Assembly: GCF_029051685.1 (NCBI RefSeq)
Contig: NZ_JAACFT010000005.1
Location: forward strand, 186,001-250,000
DNA length: 64,000 bases
Direction of reading: 5' to 3'
From: Bradyrhizobium sp. CSA207
GTDB lineage: Bacteria > Pseudomonadota > Alphaproteobacteria > Rhizobiales > Xanthobacteraceae
The position numbers and the translations under genes were made by a program. Positions 18,230-27,422 of this stretch are shown here, piece after piece. Every line of letters starts with the position of its first letter. Within the stretch, counting starts at the first letter, position 1. The notes under the pieces are model-generated. The model was not told where the DNA came from. It saw only the letters and a list, made by a program, of their open reading frames with translations, and searched no databases.

Positions 18230-19867
18230 ATGGCGATGCCGATAAGCTCGATCCTGCCCGTCGGCGCTGCCAGCCCCATGGCTGATGCGGCGACGCCTGA
18301 CCTTGTCCTTCAGGCCGGCGGCGTCGTCGACGCCAAGGTCGTCAGCGTGCTCGCCGACAATCTGGTGCGGATCGCGATTGCCAACCTCTCCCTGGACGTG
18401 ATGTCCGAGGTGGCGCTGTCGCCCGGACAAAATCTCCAGCTCGCGGTGTCGCAGAACGACGGCACGATCCGGCTTGCAATCGTCAATGGGGCAGGCGAGG
18501 CAGCTGATCAGGTCACACTGACGCCGACAGCGGCGTCGCTGCTGGACAGCCCGCCGTTCGCGCCCTCCGCGACGACCGCGCGCAGTCTCCTGACGCCGTC
18601 CGAGCAGGTCGCAGTCACCTCGGCCTCGGCCGAGGCTGTGACTAAGCAGGGCAGCCAGGCGCCGCTGTTCACCGATCTTGCTTCGGCCGTGACCGGCAGC
18701 AATCTGCCGGCCGGACTGAAGCAGGCGATGCTGGACGTGCTGGCACAGCAGACGCCGCTCAACGCGGGGCTCGATGGCGGCGATGTTGAGTCCGCCTTCC
18801 AGAGGTCGGGGCTCTTTCTCGAGGCGTCTCTTGGGACGGGCGCGCCACCGTCTTCCGGCACTGTACCGGACCTCAAGGCGGCACTGCTGGTGCTGCGCCA
18901 GACGCTGGTCGCGACCTCAGTTGCGCTCGAAACCGGCGCGCCGCAGGCACCGGTGCAAGGCGCCGCGCTGCCGACGAGCGCCATGGCCACGCCGCAGACC
19001 GCAGCGTCGGCACTTCAGGCGGCGGGCGAGGCTGCGCATGCGGCGTTGCCGTCGACCGGTGCGGAGATCGCCCAACCGGCCCAACTGCCACGCAGTGCTG
19101 CGCTCGCAGCAGCAGTGCTGGGAGACGTGGCGGGTGAAACGCCGCAGGCCGCAGGGCCGCGAACCATCTCCGGCGGACTCGCCGCGAGCCTGCTGCAGGA
19201 AGTCACGCAAAACCTGCCGCGCATGACCGGCAACGTGCCGGGCTCCAACAAGGCGGTGCCTGACAGCCACATCTTCGAGGCAGCCGCGCGCGCGACCACG
19301 CCGCCGCCGTTCCGCGGCGCGCTGCCGTCGCCGCAATCCATCGCCTCGCCGTCGCTCGCGCCGGATATGCCGCTGGCTGCAACCGTGCACCGACTGCTCG
19401 ACGACACCGACGCCGCGATCGCGCGGCAGACCTTGCTGCAGGTCGCCTCGCTGCCCGATCGCGTCGATGCTAGCGGTCACCGCATCGATCCGACCGTCCC
19501 GCAGTGGAATTTCGAGATTCCGTTCTTGACGCCGCAAGGCACCGCGATGGCGCAGTTCGAGATCTCGCGCGACGGCGGCAACGAGTCGGCTGATCCGGCC
19601 ACGCGCGCCTGGCGCGCGCGTTTCTCGCTCAACGTCGAGCCGGCCGGCCCCGTGCATGCACTGATCACCCTGAGCGGCGACAAGACTTTCGTGCGGATGT
19701 GGGCAGAGCGGCCGGCAACCGCGCAGCAGCTTCGCGCCGGCATCGGCGAGCTCAGCCAGGCCATGACCCGAGCCGAGCTCAAGCCCGGCGACATCGTGGT
19801 CCGCGACGGTACGCCGCCCAAGCCCGCACCTGCCCGCGCCGGGCACTTCCTGGATCGCGCCACATGA
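18230..19867 (+). CDS. FliK-like flagellar hook-length control family protein
   Basis: Of 545 residues, the first 75 or so form a compact beta-rich segment (VLQAGGVVDAKVVSVLADNLVRIAIANLSLDV). A long Ala/Pro/Thr/Gln-rich disordered middle follows, the architecture of molecular-ruler proteins. The last 120 residues read WNFEIPFLTPQGTAMAQFEISRDGG, WRARFSLNVEPAGPVHALITLSGDKTFVRMWAE and LKPGDIVVRDG, matching the Flg_hook (FliK C-terminal) domain that contacts FlhB. The next gene, overlapping by four bases, is an FlhB C-terminal homologue, which strongly supports the assignment. No other flagellar gene is within the window, so a role in hook-length control proper is uncertain. Confidence 0.8.
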   Translation: MAMPISSILPVGAASPMADAATPDLVLQAGGVVDAKVVSVLADNLVRIAIANLSLDVMSEVALSPGQNLQLAVSQNDGTIRLAIVNGAGEAADQVTLTPTAASLLDSPPFAPSATTARSLLTPSEQVAVTSASAEAVTKQGSQAPLFTDLASAVTGSNLPAGLKQAMLDVLAQQTPLNAGLDGGDVESAFQRSGLFLEASLGTGAPPSSGTVPDLKAALLVLRQTLVATSVALETGAPQAPVQGAALPTSAMATPQTAASALQAAGEAAHAALPSTGAEIAQPAQLPRSAALAAAVLGDVAGETPQAAGPRTISGGLAASLLQEVTQNLPRMTGNVPGSNKAVPDSHIFEAAARATTPPPFRGALPSPQSIASPSLAPDMPLAATVHRLLDDTDAAIARQTLLQVASLPDRVDASGHRIDPTVPQWNFEIPFLTPQGTAMAQFEISRDGGNESADPATRAWRARFSLNVEPAGPVHALITLSGDKTFVRMWAERPATAQQLRAGIGELSQAMTRAELKPGDIVVRDGTPPKPAPARAGHFLDRAT

Positions 19868-20127
19868 GCGACCAAACCAAGCTCGCGATCGCGCTGCATT
19901 ACGAGAAGGGCAGCAACGCGCCGGTGGTCGTCGCCAAGGGCAAGGGCACGATCGGCGCAAAGATCATCGAGGTCGCCAAGGCCCACGACATCCCGATCGA
20001 GGAGAACGAGGTCTTGGCTGGCGCGCTATCCAAGGTCGAACTCGGCGAGGAGATCCCGCCCGACCTCTACAAGGCCGTCGCCGAAGTGCTGGTGTTCGTG
20101 CTGCGGCTGTCGGGCCGAGGGCGCTGA
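19864..20127 (+). CDS. Free-standing FlhB C-terminal-domain protein (FhlB/YlqH type)
   Basis: 87 residues corresponding only to the cytoplasmic switch domain of FlhB/YscU: KLAIALHYEKGSNAPVVVAKGKG, then IIEVAKAHDIPIEENEVLAGALSKVELGEEIPPDLYKAVAEVLVFVLRL. Full FlhB has four transmembrane helices and an NPTH autocleavage site; both are absent here, and the protein starts just after where NPTH would be. It overlaps the FliK-like gene by ATGA. Known relatives can partly replace the FlhB C-terminus in some bacteria. Whether this copy enters a type III export gate is not shown by sequence. Confidence 0.9.
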   Translation: MSDQTKLAIALHYEKGSNAPVVVAKGKGTIGAKIIEVAKAHDIPIEENEVLAGALSKVELGEEIPPDLYKAVAEVLVFVLRLSGRGR

Positions 20128-20160
20128 CACCTGTCATCGTTTCACCACGATATCGGCTGC

Positions 20161-21018
20161 ATGGTCGCGCCAACTGTCATCACCCAACGGACACTGCCCT
20201 TGCTGACCCGCCGTTCCACCCTCGGCGTTCTCGCCGCAGCCGCCACCCTGCCATCCCGCGCGCTTGCTGTTGTCGCGCCGCCGCGCAACGAGATCCGCGA
20301 GAGCCTTGCAAAGCGCTTCACTGATTTGGGCACGGCCGGCACCTTCATTGGCTACAAGGTCGAGGACTATCTGATCGTTGCGAGCGACCGGGAGCGCTCG
20401 GGCGAAGGCAAGCTGCCGGCCTCGACCTTCAAGATTCCGAACTCGCTGATCGCGCTGGAAACCGGTGTCGTCGCCGATCCCGACAAGGACGTCTTTCCGT
20501 GGGACGGCGTCAAACGTCCAATCGAGGCCTGGAACAAGGATCACACGCTGCGCAGTGCGATCGCGGTGAGCGCCGTGCCGGTCTATCAGGAGATCGCGCG
20601 CCGGATCGGGCAGGAGCGCATGCAGAAATATATCGACCTGTTCGACTACGGCAATCGCGACATCGGCGGCGGCATCGACCAGTTTTGGCTCACCGGTGCC
20701 TTACGCATCGACCCGGTCGAGCAGATCGATTTCGTCGACCGGCTGCGCCGCCGCGCGCTGCCGATCTCCAAGCGCAGCCAGGATCTGGTCGCCGACATCC
20801 TGCCGGTGACCAAGGTCGGCGACAGCGTCATCCGCGCCAAGTCGGGGCTCTTGGGCGCCGAGCGCGGCGCGCCGTCGCTCGGCTGGATGGTCGGCTGGGC
20901 CGAGAAGGGTGAAGCGCATACGGTGTTCGCACTCAACATGGACTGCGGCGAGCCGCGCCTCGTCGGCGAGCGCATGCCGCTGACGCAAGCCTGCCTTGCC
21001 GATATCGGCGCGATCTAG
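20161..21018 (+). CDS. Class D (OXA-type) beta-lactamase
   Basis: Serine beta-lactamase of the penicilloyl-transferase fold, 285 residues. All class D motifs are visible: S88-T-F-K91 (nucleophile and carboxylatable Lys), S137-A-V139, Y163-G-N165, W176-L, and K227-S-G229. The N-terminus carries a twin arginine followed by a hydrophobic run ending in ALA (TRRSTLGVLAAAATLPSRALA), so export by Tat is possible. The AT-rich 3' signature of mobile cassettes is absent, and base composition matches the neighbours, suggesting a resident chromosomal gene. It starts 33 bases after the FlhB-like gene. Substrate range cannot be read from sequence. Confidence 0.92.
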   Translation: MVAPTVITQRTLPLLTRRSTLGVLAAAATLPSRALAVVAPPRNEIRESLAKRFTDLGTAGTFIGYKVEDYLIVASDRERSGEGKLPASTFKIPNSLIALETGVVADPDKDVFPWDGVKRPIEAWNKDHTLRSAIAVSAVPVYQEIARRIGQERMQKYIDLFDYGNRDIGGGIDQFWLTGALRIDPVEQIDFVDRLRRRALPISKRSQDLVADILPVTKVGDSVIRAKSGLLGAERGAPSLGWMVGWAEKGEAHTVFALNMDCGEPRLVGERMPLTQACLADIGAI

Positions 21019-21039
21019 CGTAGCAGCGGCAGCGCCGGA

Positions 21040-21522
21040 CTAACGCCGTTCCAGGGCCAGCGAAACGTTCGTGACGTTGGTACCCTGCGGACGAATCGAG
21101 ACCGTTTGCCGTCCGCCGCGCGTTGTCAGGGACAGATTGGCGGAGAAGTTGTCGCCACGCGCAGCCGCATCGACATGATCGCCGCTCGCACGGCCCGAGA
21201 TCGTGCCGGATGCGTTGCGGGTGGCTTCGCTCCACGACCCGGAAACGGCGCCGCCCCGATACTCGACGTCGCCGGTAAGATCGAAATTGTAGCTCTCGCT
21301 CGCGCATTTCAGATTGAGGTCAAGCTGAGCGCTGCCGTTGCCGACATTGTAGGTCGCGCGGCAACGCAGCCGCTCCTGCCCGCCATCCGTCGTGCTCAAT
21401 ACGCCACCGCCAGACCACGAGCCGGCCATGGCGGTAAAGGGGGATGCGGCGCTCGCCATGCCGCAGGGAAGGCAGAGCGTCGCCGCGAGCAATCCTGTTC
21501 GTGCGATCATGGACCCAGGCAT
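21040..21522 (-). CDS. Exported protein of unknown function
   Basis: 160 residues with a signal peptide ending about ASAA, then SPFTAMAGSWSGGGVLSTTDGGQERLRCRATYNVGNGSAQLDLNLKC and regularly spaced beta strands with many Gly, Ser and Thr. It looks like a small beta-barrel or lipocalin-like periplasmic protein with a probable disulphide between the two Cys of the mature part. It ends VSLALERR. A second ATG four codons in (MIARTGLL) is an equally good start. It converges with the beta-lactamase gene, leaving only about 20 bases. Confidence 0.75.
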   Translation of the reverse strand: MPGSMIARTGLLAATLCLPCGMASAASPFTAMAGSWSGGGVLSTTDGGQERLRCRATYNVGNGSAQLDLNLKCASESYNFDLTGDVEYRGGAVSGSWSEATRNASGTISGRASGDHVDAAARGDNFSANLSLTTRGGRQTVSIRPQGTNVTNVSLALERR

Positions 21523-21646
21523 CGCAGGATCTCCTCTCTCGACTGGATCGTCGTTTCAACGCGCGGAACTCGAAGCGGTTTCTTGGAGTTCCGCGGAAGG
21601 CTGGCGCGACGGATCTTCTTTTCTTTGCTTGCACCAAAGAACGTGG

Positions 21647-21669
21647 ATGCCCGGGACAAGCCCGGGCAT
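21647..21669. repeat. Small intergenic hairpin ATGCCCGGG-ACAAG-CCCGGGCAT
   Basis: Perfect 9-bp stem with a five-base ACAAG loop, between two minus-strand genes. The same plan, a CCGG-rich stem with a TCAAG or ACAAG loop, recurs at 31475-31497 and, less perfectly, near 28730, so it looks like a dispersed short palindrome. Confidence 0.7.
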
Positions 21670-21703
21670 AACGACCCCTCGTGAATGTCCGTTGCCCCTA
21701 GCC

Positions 21704-22300
21704 TCAGGTGGGACCGGCCGTCTTCTTTGCCGTCAGCGCCTGCTCGATCGCAAAGCCGCCGATCTCGCTCATGGCTTGCGAGATTATGTCGCCCTCGCGG
21801 GCAAAGCCGCCTGAGAGGAAATCGAACTGCGTGCGCGCCAGCCGCAGCACCTCGATCGGCACGGAGACGACGGTTTCGTTGAAGCTGTCGACGGAGGCGC
21901 GCAGGGTCTCGAGCTCGGTTGTGAGCTTGCCGATGTGGGTCTCCGCATCCTGCATCAGGCAGGAGAGCTTGCCGCGCTCCGCATTGAATGCGGTGCGTTG
22001 GGCCGCGGCGGCAGCGGTGACTTCAGCGAGCTGCGTCCGCAACTCGTCGATCTTCCTGGCCATGGCATCGGAGGCGAGCTCAGCGGCCTCGCGCAGTTCG
22101 GTGCCACGGGTGTTTTCTTCCTGCTGCCGGTGATAGAGCCGCTCGGCCGTCATGGCCCGCTGCGCCAGCGACTCGATCAGCGCGGCGGCACGCAGCAGCA
22201 TCTCGCCGTTGCGACCCGAGACCATGCTGGCCATCCGCCGCAGGAAGGCGATGGTCTCGGACGACGACTTCGGCTGGAGGGGAACGACCGAGGCGGACAT
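21704..22300 (-). CDS. Coiled-coil protein of unknown function
   Basis: 198 residues, predominantly helical: SSSETIAFLRRMASMVSGRNGEMLLRAAALIESLAQRAMTAERLYHRQQEEN, then a long heptad-rich region (ASDAMARKIDELRTQLAEVTAAAAAQRTAFNAER, LTTELETLRASVDSF). It ends with an amphipathic LARTQFDFLSGGFAREGDIISQAMSEIGGFAIEQAL. There is no signal peptide or transmembrane segment. Start placed at the methionine of MSASVVPLQPK; the frame is open further upstream but without convincing protein-like sequence. I do not recognise the family. Confidence 0.72.
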   Translation of the reverse strand: MSASVVPLQPKSSSETIAFLRRMASMVSGRNGEMLLRAAALIESLAQRAMTAERLYHRQQEENTRGTELREAAELASDAMARKIDELRTQLAEVTAAAAAQRTAFNAERGKLSCLMQDAETHIGKLTTELETLRASVDSFNETVVSVPIEVLRLARTQFDFLSGGFAREGDIISQAMSEIGGFAIEQALTAKKTAGPT

Positions 22301-22462
22301 GTGTGATGCTTGCAGCCAGACGTGGTGGACCGCCGCCGTACCGATTGAGCTCACGCAACATTCGGCGCCTGATCGTGAAGGGCAAGCAAGCCTGAATCGG
22401 TTGGCCTGGTCAACCGGCGCGGGAGACAAAATGGCGGCAGTCCGCCGCCAAAGTGCGCGGGC

Positions 22463-22867
22463 TCAGGCGTCCTTCTGCCGGCCGATCCGGCCGAGATGGG
22501 TGAAGCCGAAGCCGGCCGAATATTTCAGGCCATAGCCGAGCGCCCGGTCGAGGCCGATATGGGCGAGCCAGATCAAGGCGATGGACAGGATCAAGGGTGA
22601 GGCGAAGCCGAAGCCCAGCGTCAGCAGCGCCACCGGCGCCATGTAGCTGTGGGCGGCGTTGTAGACCAGCGCGCCGAACTTTGCGTCCGAGAGGTAGGCG
22701 AGGAAACTGAGATCAGGGACGAAGAACAGCAGGGCGAACACCAACCAGGAGCCGTCCCAGGCCGCGTAGAGCGTCACCATCCCTGCCAACAGGGTCAGGC
22801 CCTCGAGCCGCAGCAGGATCTTGACCCCGCCGGTCACCGTGCCGGCTGCAGCCGCTGTTTCGTCCAT
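22463..22867 (-). CDS. DUF4260 membrane protein
   Basis: Small integral membrane protein, 134 residues with about four transmembrane segments. Recognisable DUF4260 features are LLRLEGLTLLAGMVTLYAA, FVPDLSFLAYL, GALVYNAAHSYMAPVAL and the conserved LIWLAHIGLDRALGYGLKYSAGFGFTHLGRIGR. The start is taken at MDETAAAAG; the frame extends upstream without a good ribosome-binding site. Function of the family is unknown. It diverges from pccB across a 139-base promoter region. Confidence 0.87.
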   Translation of the reverse strand: MDETAAAAGTVTGGVKILLRLEGLTLLAGMVTLYAAWDGSWLVFALLFFVPDLSFLAYLSDAKFGALVYNAAHSYMAPVALLTLGFGFASPLILSIALIWLAHIGLDRALGYGLKYSAGFGFTHLGRIGRQKDA

Positions 22868-23006
22868 CGTCGCCTCTCTCTGCAAAGCCTTGCAATCCCT
22901 CACGGTTTCCACAGCCACAGGGCAGACCTGCGAGGCCGAAAGCCGCTTCCCGGCCCGCAAAATGCCGTGTTAGAACCCAGCATCACTTACGACCTGGCGG
23001 GAGCAA

Positions 23007-24539
<1,533 letters not shown>

Positions 24540-24608
24540 TTATTTTGATAAATCTCTAAGGTAGAGCGAATATGGTGCTTAATATGATTGCGGTCGAGGA
24601 GATTGTGC

Positions 24609-24809
24609 GTGCCCAATACTTTGGAGATTGTTTCGCAACTTGAGAATAGACTCGCGCATCTAAAGTCTACGTTGTTGTATGCGCATCGGGCCTTCGTAAT
24701 CGAATTTGCGGGCACACCGAAGTCCGGCAAGAGCACGTCGGTAGAAGCTAATCAGGGCTGCGCAGAGAGAGTTATGGGAAGAGGTTCCTTCCATTCGCAA
24801 CATGGCTGA
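24609..24809 (+). pseudogene. Truncated P-loop NTPase fragment
   Basis: Reads PNTLEIVSQLENRLAHLKSTL, LYAHRAFVIEFAGTPKSGKST, SVEANQGCAERV and then stops. The pattern is a strand followed by a Walker A motif (GTPKSGKST), as at the start of a small P-loop kinase or AAA-type ATPase, but nothing of the following nucleotide-binding fold is present. No Walker B is found in any frame in the next few hundred bases. Base composition is clearly AT-richer than pccB. It is best read as the 5' stump of an acquired gene. The start is uncertain (GTG at 24609 or a TTG upstream). Confidence 0.55.
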
Positions 24810-25152
24810 CCTAACTCTTGAGCCTCTGACCGCCGAAGTTCGCTATGGGCCGGTCCTTTCGCGCTCGGTAGGGCAGCAGACATACTACGATGTTCAATTC
24901 TTTCTGCTTAGAATTGGTACCAATCCTTCCAACGTACTCGACAATTTGGGAGCGCGTACTTTGAATGTGCTTGTGCCTCAAGAGGATATCTTGAGGGACG
25001 AGAGTGGCCGGGTTTCTGGACTGATAAAATTCCTTAGCCGCGCGGTGTCGGGAGGAATCGAGAGTGTTCCTTTGAGTTCTCCGATTAATTTGATGCCATC
25101 CGGTCGTTGGGCTGGGGGGCGCCGGGATCAACTTGAATTTGCCTGGGCCTAA
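24802..25152 (+). CDS. Hypothetical protein in the low-GC segment
   Basis: 116 residues: ADLTLEPLTAEVRYGPVLSRSVGQQTYYDVQFFLLRIG, then NPSNVLDNLGARTLNVLVPQEDILRDESGRV and LIKFLSRAVSGGIESVPLSSP. Alternating hydrophobic strands suggest a real fold, but no family is recognised. The last 25 residues look out of context (Gly/Arg/Trp-rich), so the 3' end may be truncated. No good ribosome-binding site precedes the ATG, and codon use is AT-richer than the flanks. It may be a remnant like the P-loop stump before it. Confidence 0.4.
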   Translation: MADLTLEPLTAEVRYGPVLSRSVGQQTYYDVQFFLLRIGTNPSNVLDNLGARTLNVLVPQEDILRDESGRVSGLIKFLSRAVSGGIESVPLSSPINLMPSGRWAGGRRDQLEFAWA

Positions 25153-25252
25153 CGACCAGGGCCGGGATTTTCGAAGCTGAATCTGTGGACGAACGATAGC
25201 CGCTCCGCCGGTTTGGTTCGTTGATGATGCGGCACCCAAATTCTTGAACCCG

Positions 25253-25600
25253 ATGACCGAAGGCGATCCCACCGACGAGATTTCCGACATCGAAGCGCGG
25301 ATCGAGGCGCTGGCTGAGATCGCCGAGCGATGCAGGAAATACATTCTGGCGTCCAAGATCGCGATTGGCGGTGGCGCTGTGTTGCTGCTGGTGACGATCC
25401 TCGGCGTGTTCGGCTTTGGTCAAACGGCGGCGCTCGGATCGATCGCTCTGATGCTGGGCGGAATCGTCTCGCTTGGATCGAACGTCAGCACGTTGCGGCA
25501 AACCGAAAGCGCCATCGGTGCTGCGGAGGCGCTTCGGTCTCAACTGATCAGCAGGATCGACCTGCGCGTGGTCGCGGACGCGCCAATGAAGCTGGTGTGA
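25253..25600 (+). CDS. Small membrane protein, two transmembrane segments
   Basis: 115 residues: an acidic helical start (DEISDIEARIEALAEIAERCRKYILASK), then two adjacent hydrophobic segments (IAIGGGAVLLLVTILGVFGF and TAALGSIALMLGGIVSLGSN), then a helical cytoplasmic tail (STLRQTESAIGAAEALRSQLISRIDLRVV). It resembles many short conserved Bradyrhizobium membrane proteins of unknown function. A TTG three codons upstream is an alternative start. Confidence 0.7.
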   Translation: MTEGDPTDEISDIEARIEALAEIAERCRKYILASKIAIGGGAVLLLVTILGVFGFGQTAALGSIALMLGGIVSLGSNVSTLRQTESAIGAAEALRSQLISRIDLRVVADAPMKLV

Positions 25601-25624
25601 CGCGCCACTTGGCGCTGCCACGTC

Positions 25625-25777
25625 TCACGCGGCAGCCCTGCGCGTCAGGACCTGTAACTCCGTGCGGCATTCAGCTGCGAAGGCCTGAAGCCGCTCCACG
25701 GTTTTCTGGTCGAGGATGGCTTTCGCCAGCCGCTCGGCGCGGGCTAGTTGCTCTCTAAGGAATTCGATGCGGGCCAT
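25625..25777 (-). CDS. Very short conserved helical protein (50 residues)
   Basis: A 50-residue frame reads MARIEFLREQLARAERLAKA, ILDQKTVERLQAFAAECRTE, LQVLTRRAAA, a single uninterrupted amphipathic helix with heptad-like spacing and one Cys. It is preceded on its strand by GGAAGGTGACAC, a plausible ribosome-binding site. The pattern looks like the small helical proteins frequent in Bradyrhizobium genomes. Its position, tail to tail with the preceding membrane-protein gene, fits a stand-alone gene. Function unknown. Confidence 0.6.
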   Translation of the reverse strand: MARIEFLREQLARAERLAKAILDQKTVERLQAFAAECRTELQVLTRRAAA

Positions 25778-25870
25778 GTGTCACCTTCCGCTGCGATGGT
25801 TGGAAGCAAATTGCTTCGTTCCGGCGGCCATGACTCTAGGGTTATCGCCGGGCTAATTATGTGCGGCGCG

Positions 25871-26527
25871 TCACGCTCCGGTGCGCGCCGCGTCCGCCGC
25901 AGCGAAATGCGCCATCTGGTCGGCGTGGGCCTTGGCGAAAGCCGGGCGGGCCGTCGCGCGCGCGACGTAGTCGCAGCAAGCCGGGTGGTCTGCCAGCCCG
26001 TCGAAACGATCGACCGGGCGCAGCACATCCGCCATCAGGATATCGGCGACGGAGAAGGACCCCGCCAGCCATTCGCGCACCGCGAGCACCGGCTCGAGAT
26101 GCTTGAGGCGGAGCTTGAGGAAGCCGTCCAGAAATTTCCATGCCGGCGTGTCGCCTGCATCGCCGGTGAACTTCAGGAGCGACCACGGCAGGCTGGCCAT
26201 CTCCACCGAGTTGAGCGCGGCGAACACCCATTGCATCGCTTCGCTGCGGCCGCGCGGATCGGCTGGCATCAGCGCCGCGCTGCGCTCGCCCAGATGCAGC
26301 AGGATCGCGCCGCTCTCGAAGATCGAGATGTCACCGTCGGTCAGCCACGGCACCTGGCCGAACGGCTGGTGCGCGAAATGGTCCGCGCCGCGGTTGGCGA
26401 ACGGCACGCTAGCGACGCGATAGGGCAGGGCGGCCTCTTCGAGCGCCCAGCGCACGCGAAGGTCGCGTACAAAGCCCCGCGGCATTTCGGGAACCCAGTC
26501 GAAGGTGGTGAGAGTGAGGTCGGCCAT
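25871..26527 (-). CDS. Glutathione S-transferase family protein
   Basis: 218 residues. The N-terminal thioredoxin-like domain (about 1-85) contains WVPEMPRGFVRDLRVRWALEEAALPYRV, the cis-proline FGQVPWL, and DISIFESGAILLHLGE, the ES motif that binds the gamma-glutamyl group. The helical C-terminal domain holds WLAGSFSVADILMADVLRP, the N-capping-box/hydrophobic staple motif. Substrate is unknown. It ends DAARTGA. It stands alone, with its promoter in the 180 bases shared with the divergent Tat-peptide gene. Confidence 0.9.
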   Translation of the reverse strand: MADLTLTTFDWVPEMPRGFVRDLRVRWALEEAALPYRVASVPFANRGADHFAHQPFGQVPWLTDGDISIFESGAILLHLGERSAALMPADPRGRSEAMQWVFAALNSVEMASLPWSLLKFTGDAGDTPAWKFLDGFLKLRLKHLEPVLAVREWLAGSFSVADILMADVLRPVDRFDGLADHPACCDYVARATARPAFAKAHADQMAHFAAADAARTGA

Positions 26528-26710
26528 GTGGCATCTCCATGCCTTTGCTCAAGTGTGTCTTGGTTCTGTGCAAAGGACGGGCGACGGGCGGGCGTTCCGA
26601 CACCGATGCCAACTCTTTTTGTCGCCGCGGCGCGATTCAGCTTTGGTTCATGTCGTCACCGCGACATTCCGCGCGCATCACGGGCACGACCATCCTAGAG
26701 GAAAGACGTC

Positions 26711-26980
26711 ATGGAGCGCCGGAACTTTTTGAAATTCGTATTTGGTGTGACGGCAGGCGCCGCCGCCTTCGCCGCGACCGCGCAGGCCGCGCCGCTGTCG
26801 CCGCAGCCGGTCGGTGGCCCGTCGGGAACGCCGCGGCCCGATGCCGACGCCCATCCCGCTGTCACCACCAGCGATGCGGCCGCGCAGTTGAAACCCGAGC
26901 AGGTGCATTGGCGCGGCCGCGGCTGGCATCCCCGTCACTGGGGCTGGCGCCGTCGGCGCTGGCATCGCCGCCACTGGTAA
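26711..26980 (+). CDS. Tat-exported short peptide with Trp/Arg/His-rich C-terminus
   Basis: 89 residues. A twin-arginine signal, ERRNFLKFVFGVTAGAAAFA followed by ATAQA, matches the Tat consensus (RRxFLK). The mature part is a short Pro/Ala-rich spacer, then VHWRGRGWHPRHWGW followed by a basic His/Trp/Arg run to the end. The tail is almost entirely Trp, His, Arg and Gly, so metal or anion binding is conceivable. An AGAGGAAAGACGTC ribosome-binding site precedes the ATG, and an intrinsic terminator follows. Small Tat-signal proteins of this kind occur in Bradyrhizobium, without known function. Confidence 0.8.
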   Translation: MERRNFLKFVFGVTAGAAAFAATAQAAPLSPQPVGGPSGTPRPDADAHPAVTTSDAAAQLKPEQVHWRGRGWHPRHWGWRRRRWHRRHW

Positions 26981-27002
26981 ACTCTCGCCGATCGAGGCTT
27001 GG

Positions 27003-27031
27003 ACGGGGATCGCAGTTGCGGTCCCCGTTTT
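27003..27031 (+). terminator. Intrinsic terminator after the Tat-peptide gene
   Basis: Eleven-base-pair stem ACGGGGATCGC / GCGGTCCCCGT with one G-T wobble and an AGTT loop, followed by TTTT. It begins 23 bases after the stop codon. Confidence 0.85.
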
Positions 27032-27156
27032 GATTCGAAGTCGCTACGGAAATGTGCCGGCGACCTGTTTCGAGACGTTCAAAAAAAGACCGCGCAAAAA
27101 GAAAGTGGCCGCGCCAGCCAAAGCCGCGCGGCCATTTCGCAATGCGAAAGACGAGA

Positions 27157-27408
27157 TCAGAACGGGCGGCAGCGGCCGGCGTACCAGCGGAAACCATAGG
27201 GGCAGACGCGCGCGCGCGGCACGACGACAACGGGGGCCGGCGCGACCACCACCGGGCCCGGGCGCACGACGACCGCACCGCGCATCGGGCGGCAGTTGCC
27301 GTAGCGGCCACGGTACCAGCCCGGGCCGCAGCCCTCGGCGGCGCTGGCCGCCTCACTGAAACCAACGACCGCGCTGGCAAGCATCACGGCGGCGAACAGA
27401 TATTTCAT
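27157..27408 (-). CDS. Secreted GCGPGW-type small cationic protein
   Basis: 83 residues. A signal peptide (KYLFAAVMLASAVVGFSEAASA) is followed by EGCGPGWYRGRYGNCRPMRGAVV, a Val/Pro-rich linker, and ARVCPYGFRWYAGRCRPF. The repeated Cys-Gly-Pro/Tyr-Gly-...-Cys-Arg modules suggest two disulphide-linked loops. Paralogues of this Gly-Cys-rich exported type are common in Bradyrhizobium, with unknown function. Start chosen at the signal-peptide methionine, with AGGAAGATCG upstream; the frame is open further upstream across a repeat-rich leader. Confidence 0.82.
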   Translation of the reverse strand: MKYLFAAVMLASAVVGFSEAASAAEGCGPGWYRGRYGNCRPMRGAVVVRPGPVVVAPAPVVVVPRARVCPYGFRWYAGRCRPF

Positions 27409-27422
27409 TCGATCTTCCTTCT

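Noticed and set aside
24609..25152. Idea that the low-GC patch encodes a working defence or kinase system
   Set aside because: Only a Walker A stump and one unknown frame are present; no Walker B, partner genes or mobility genes were found, so it is reported as a remnant only.
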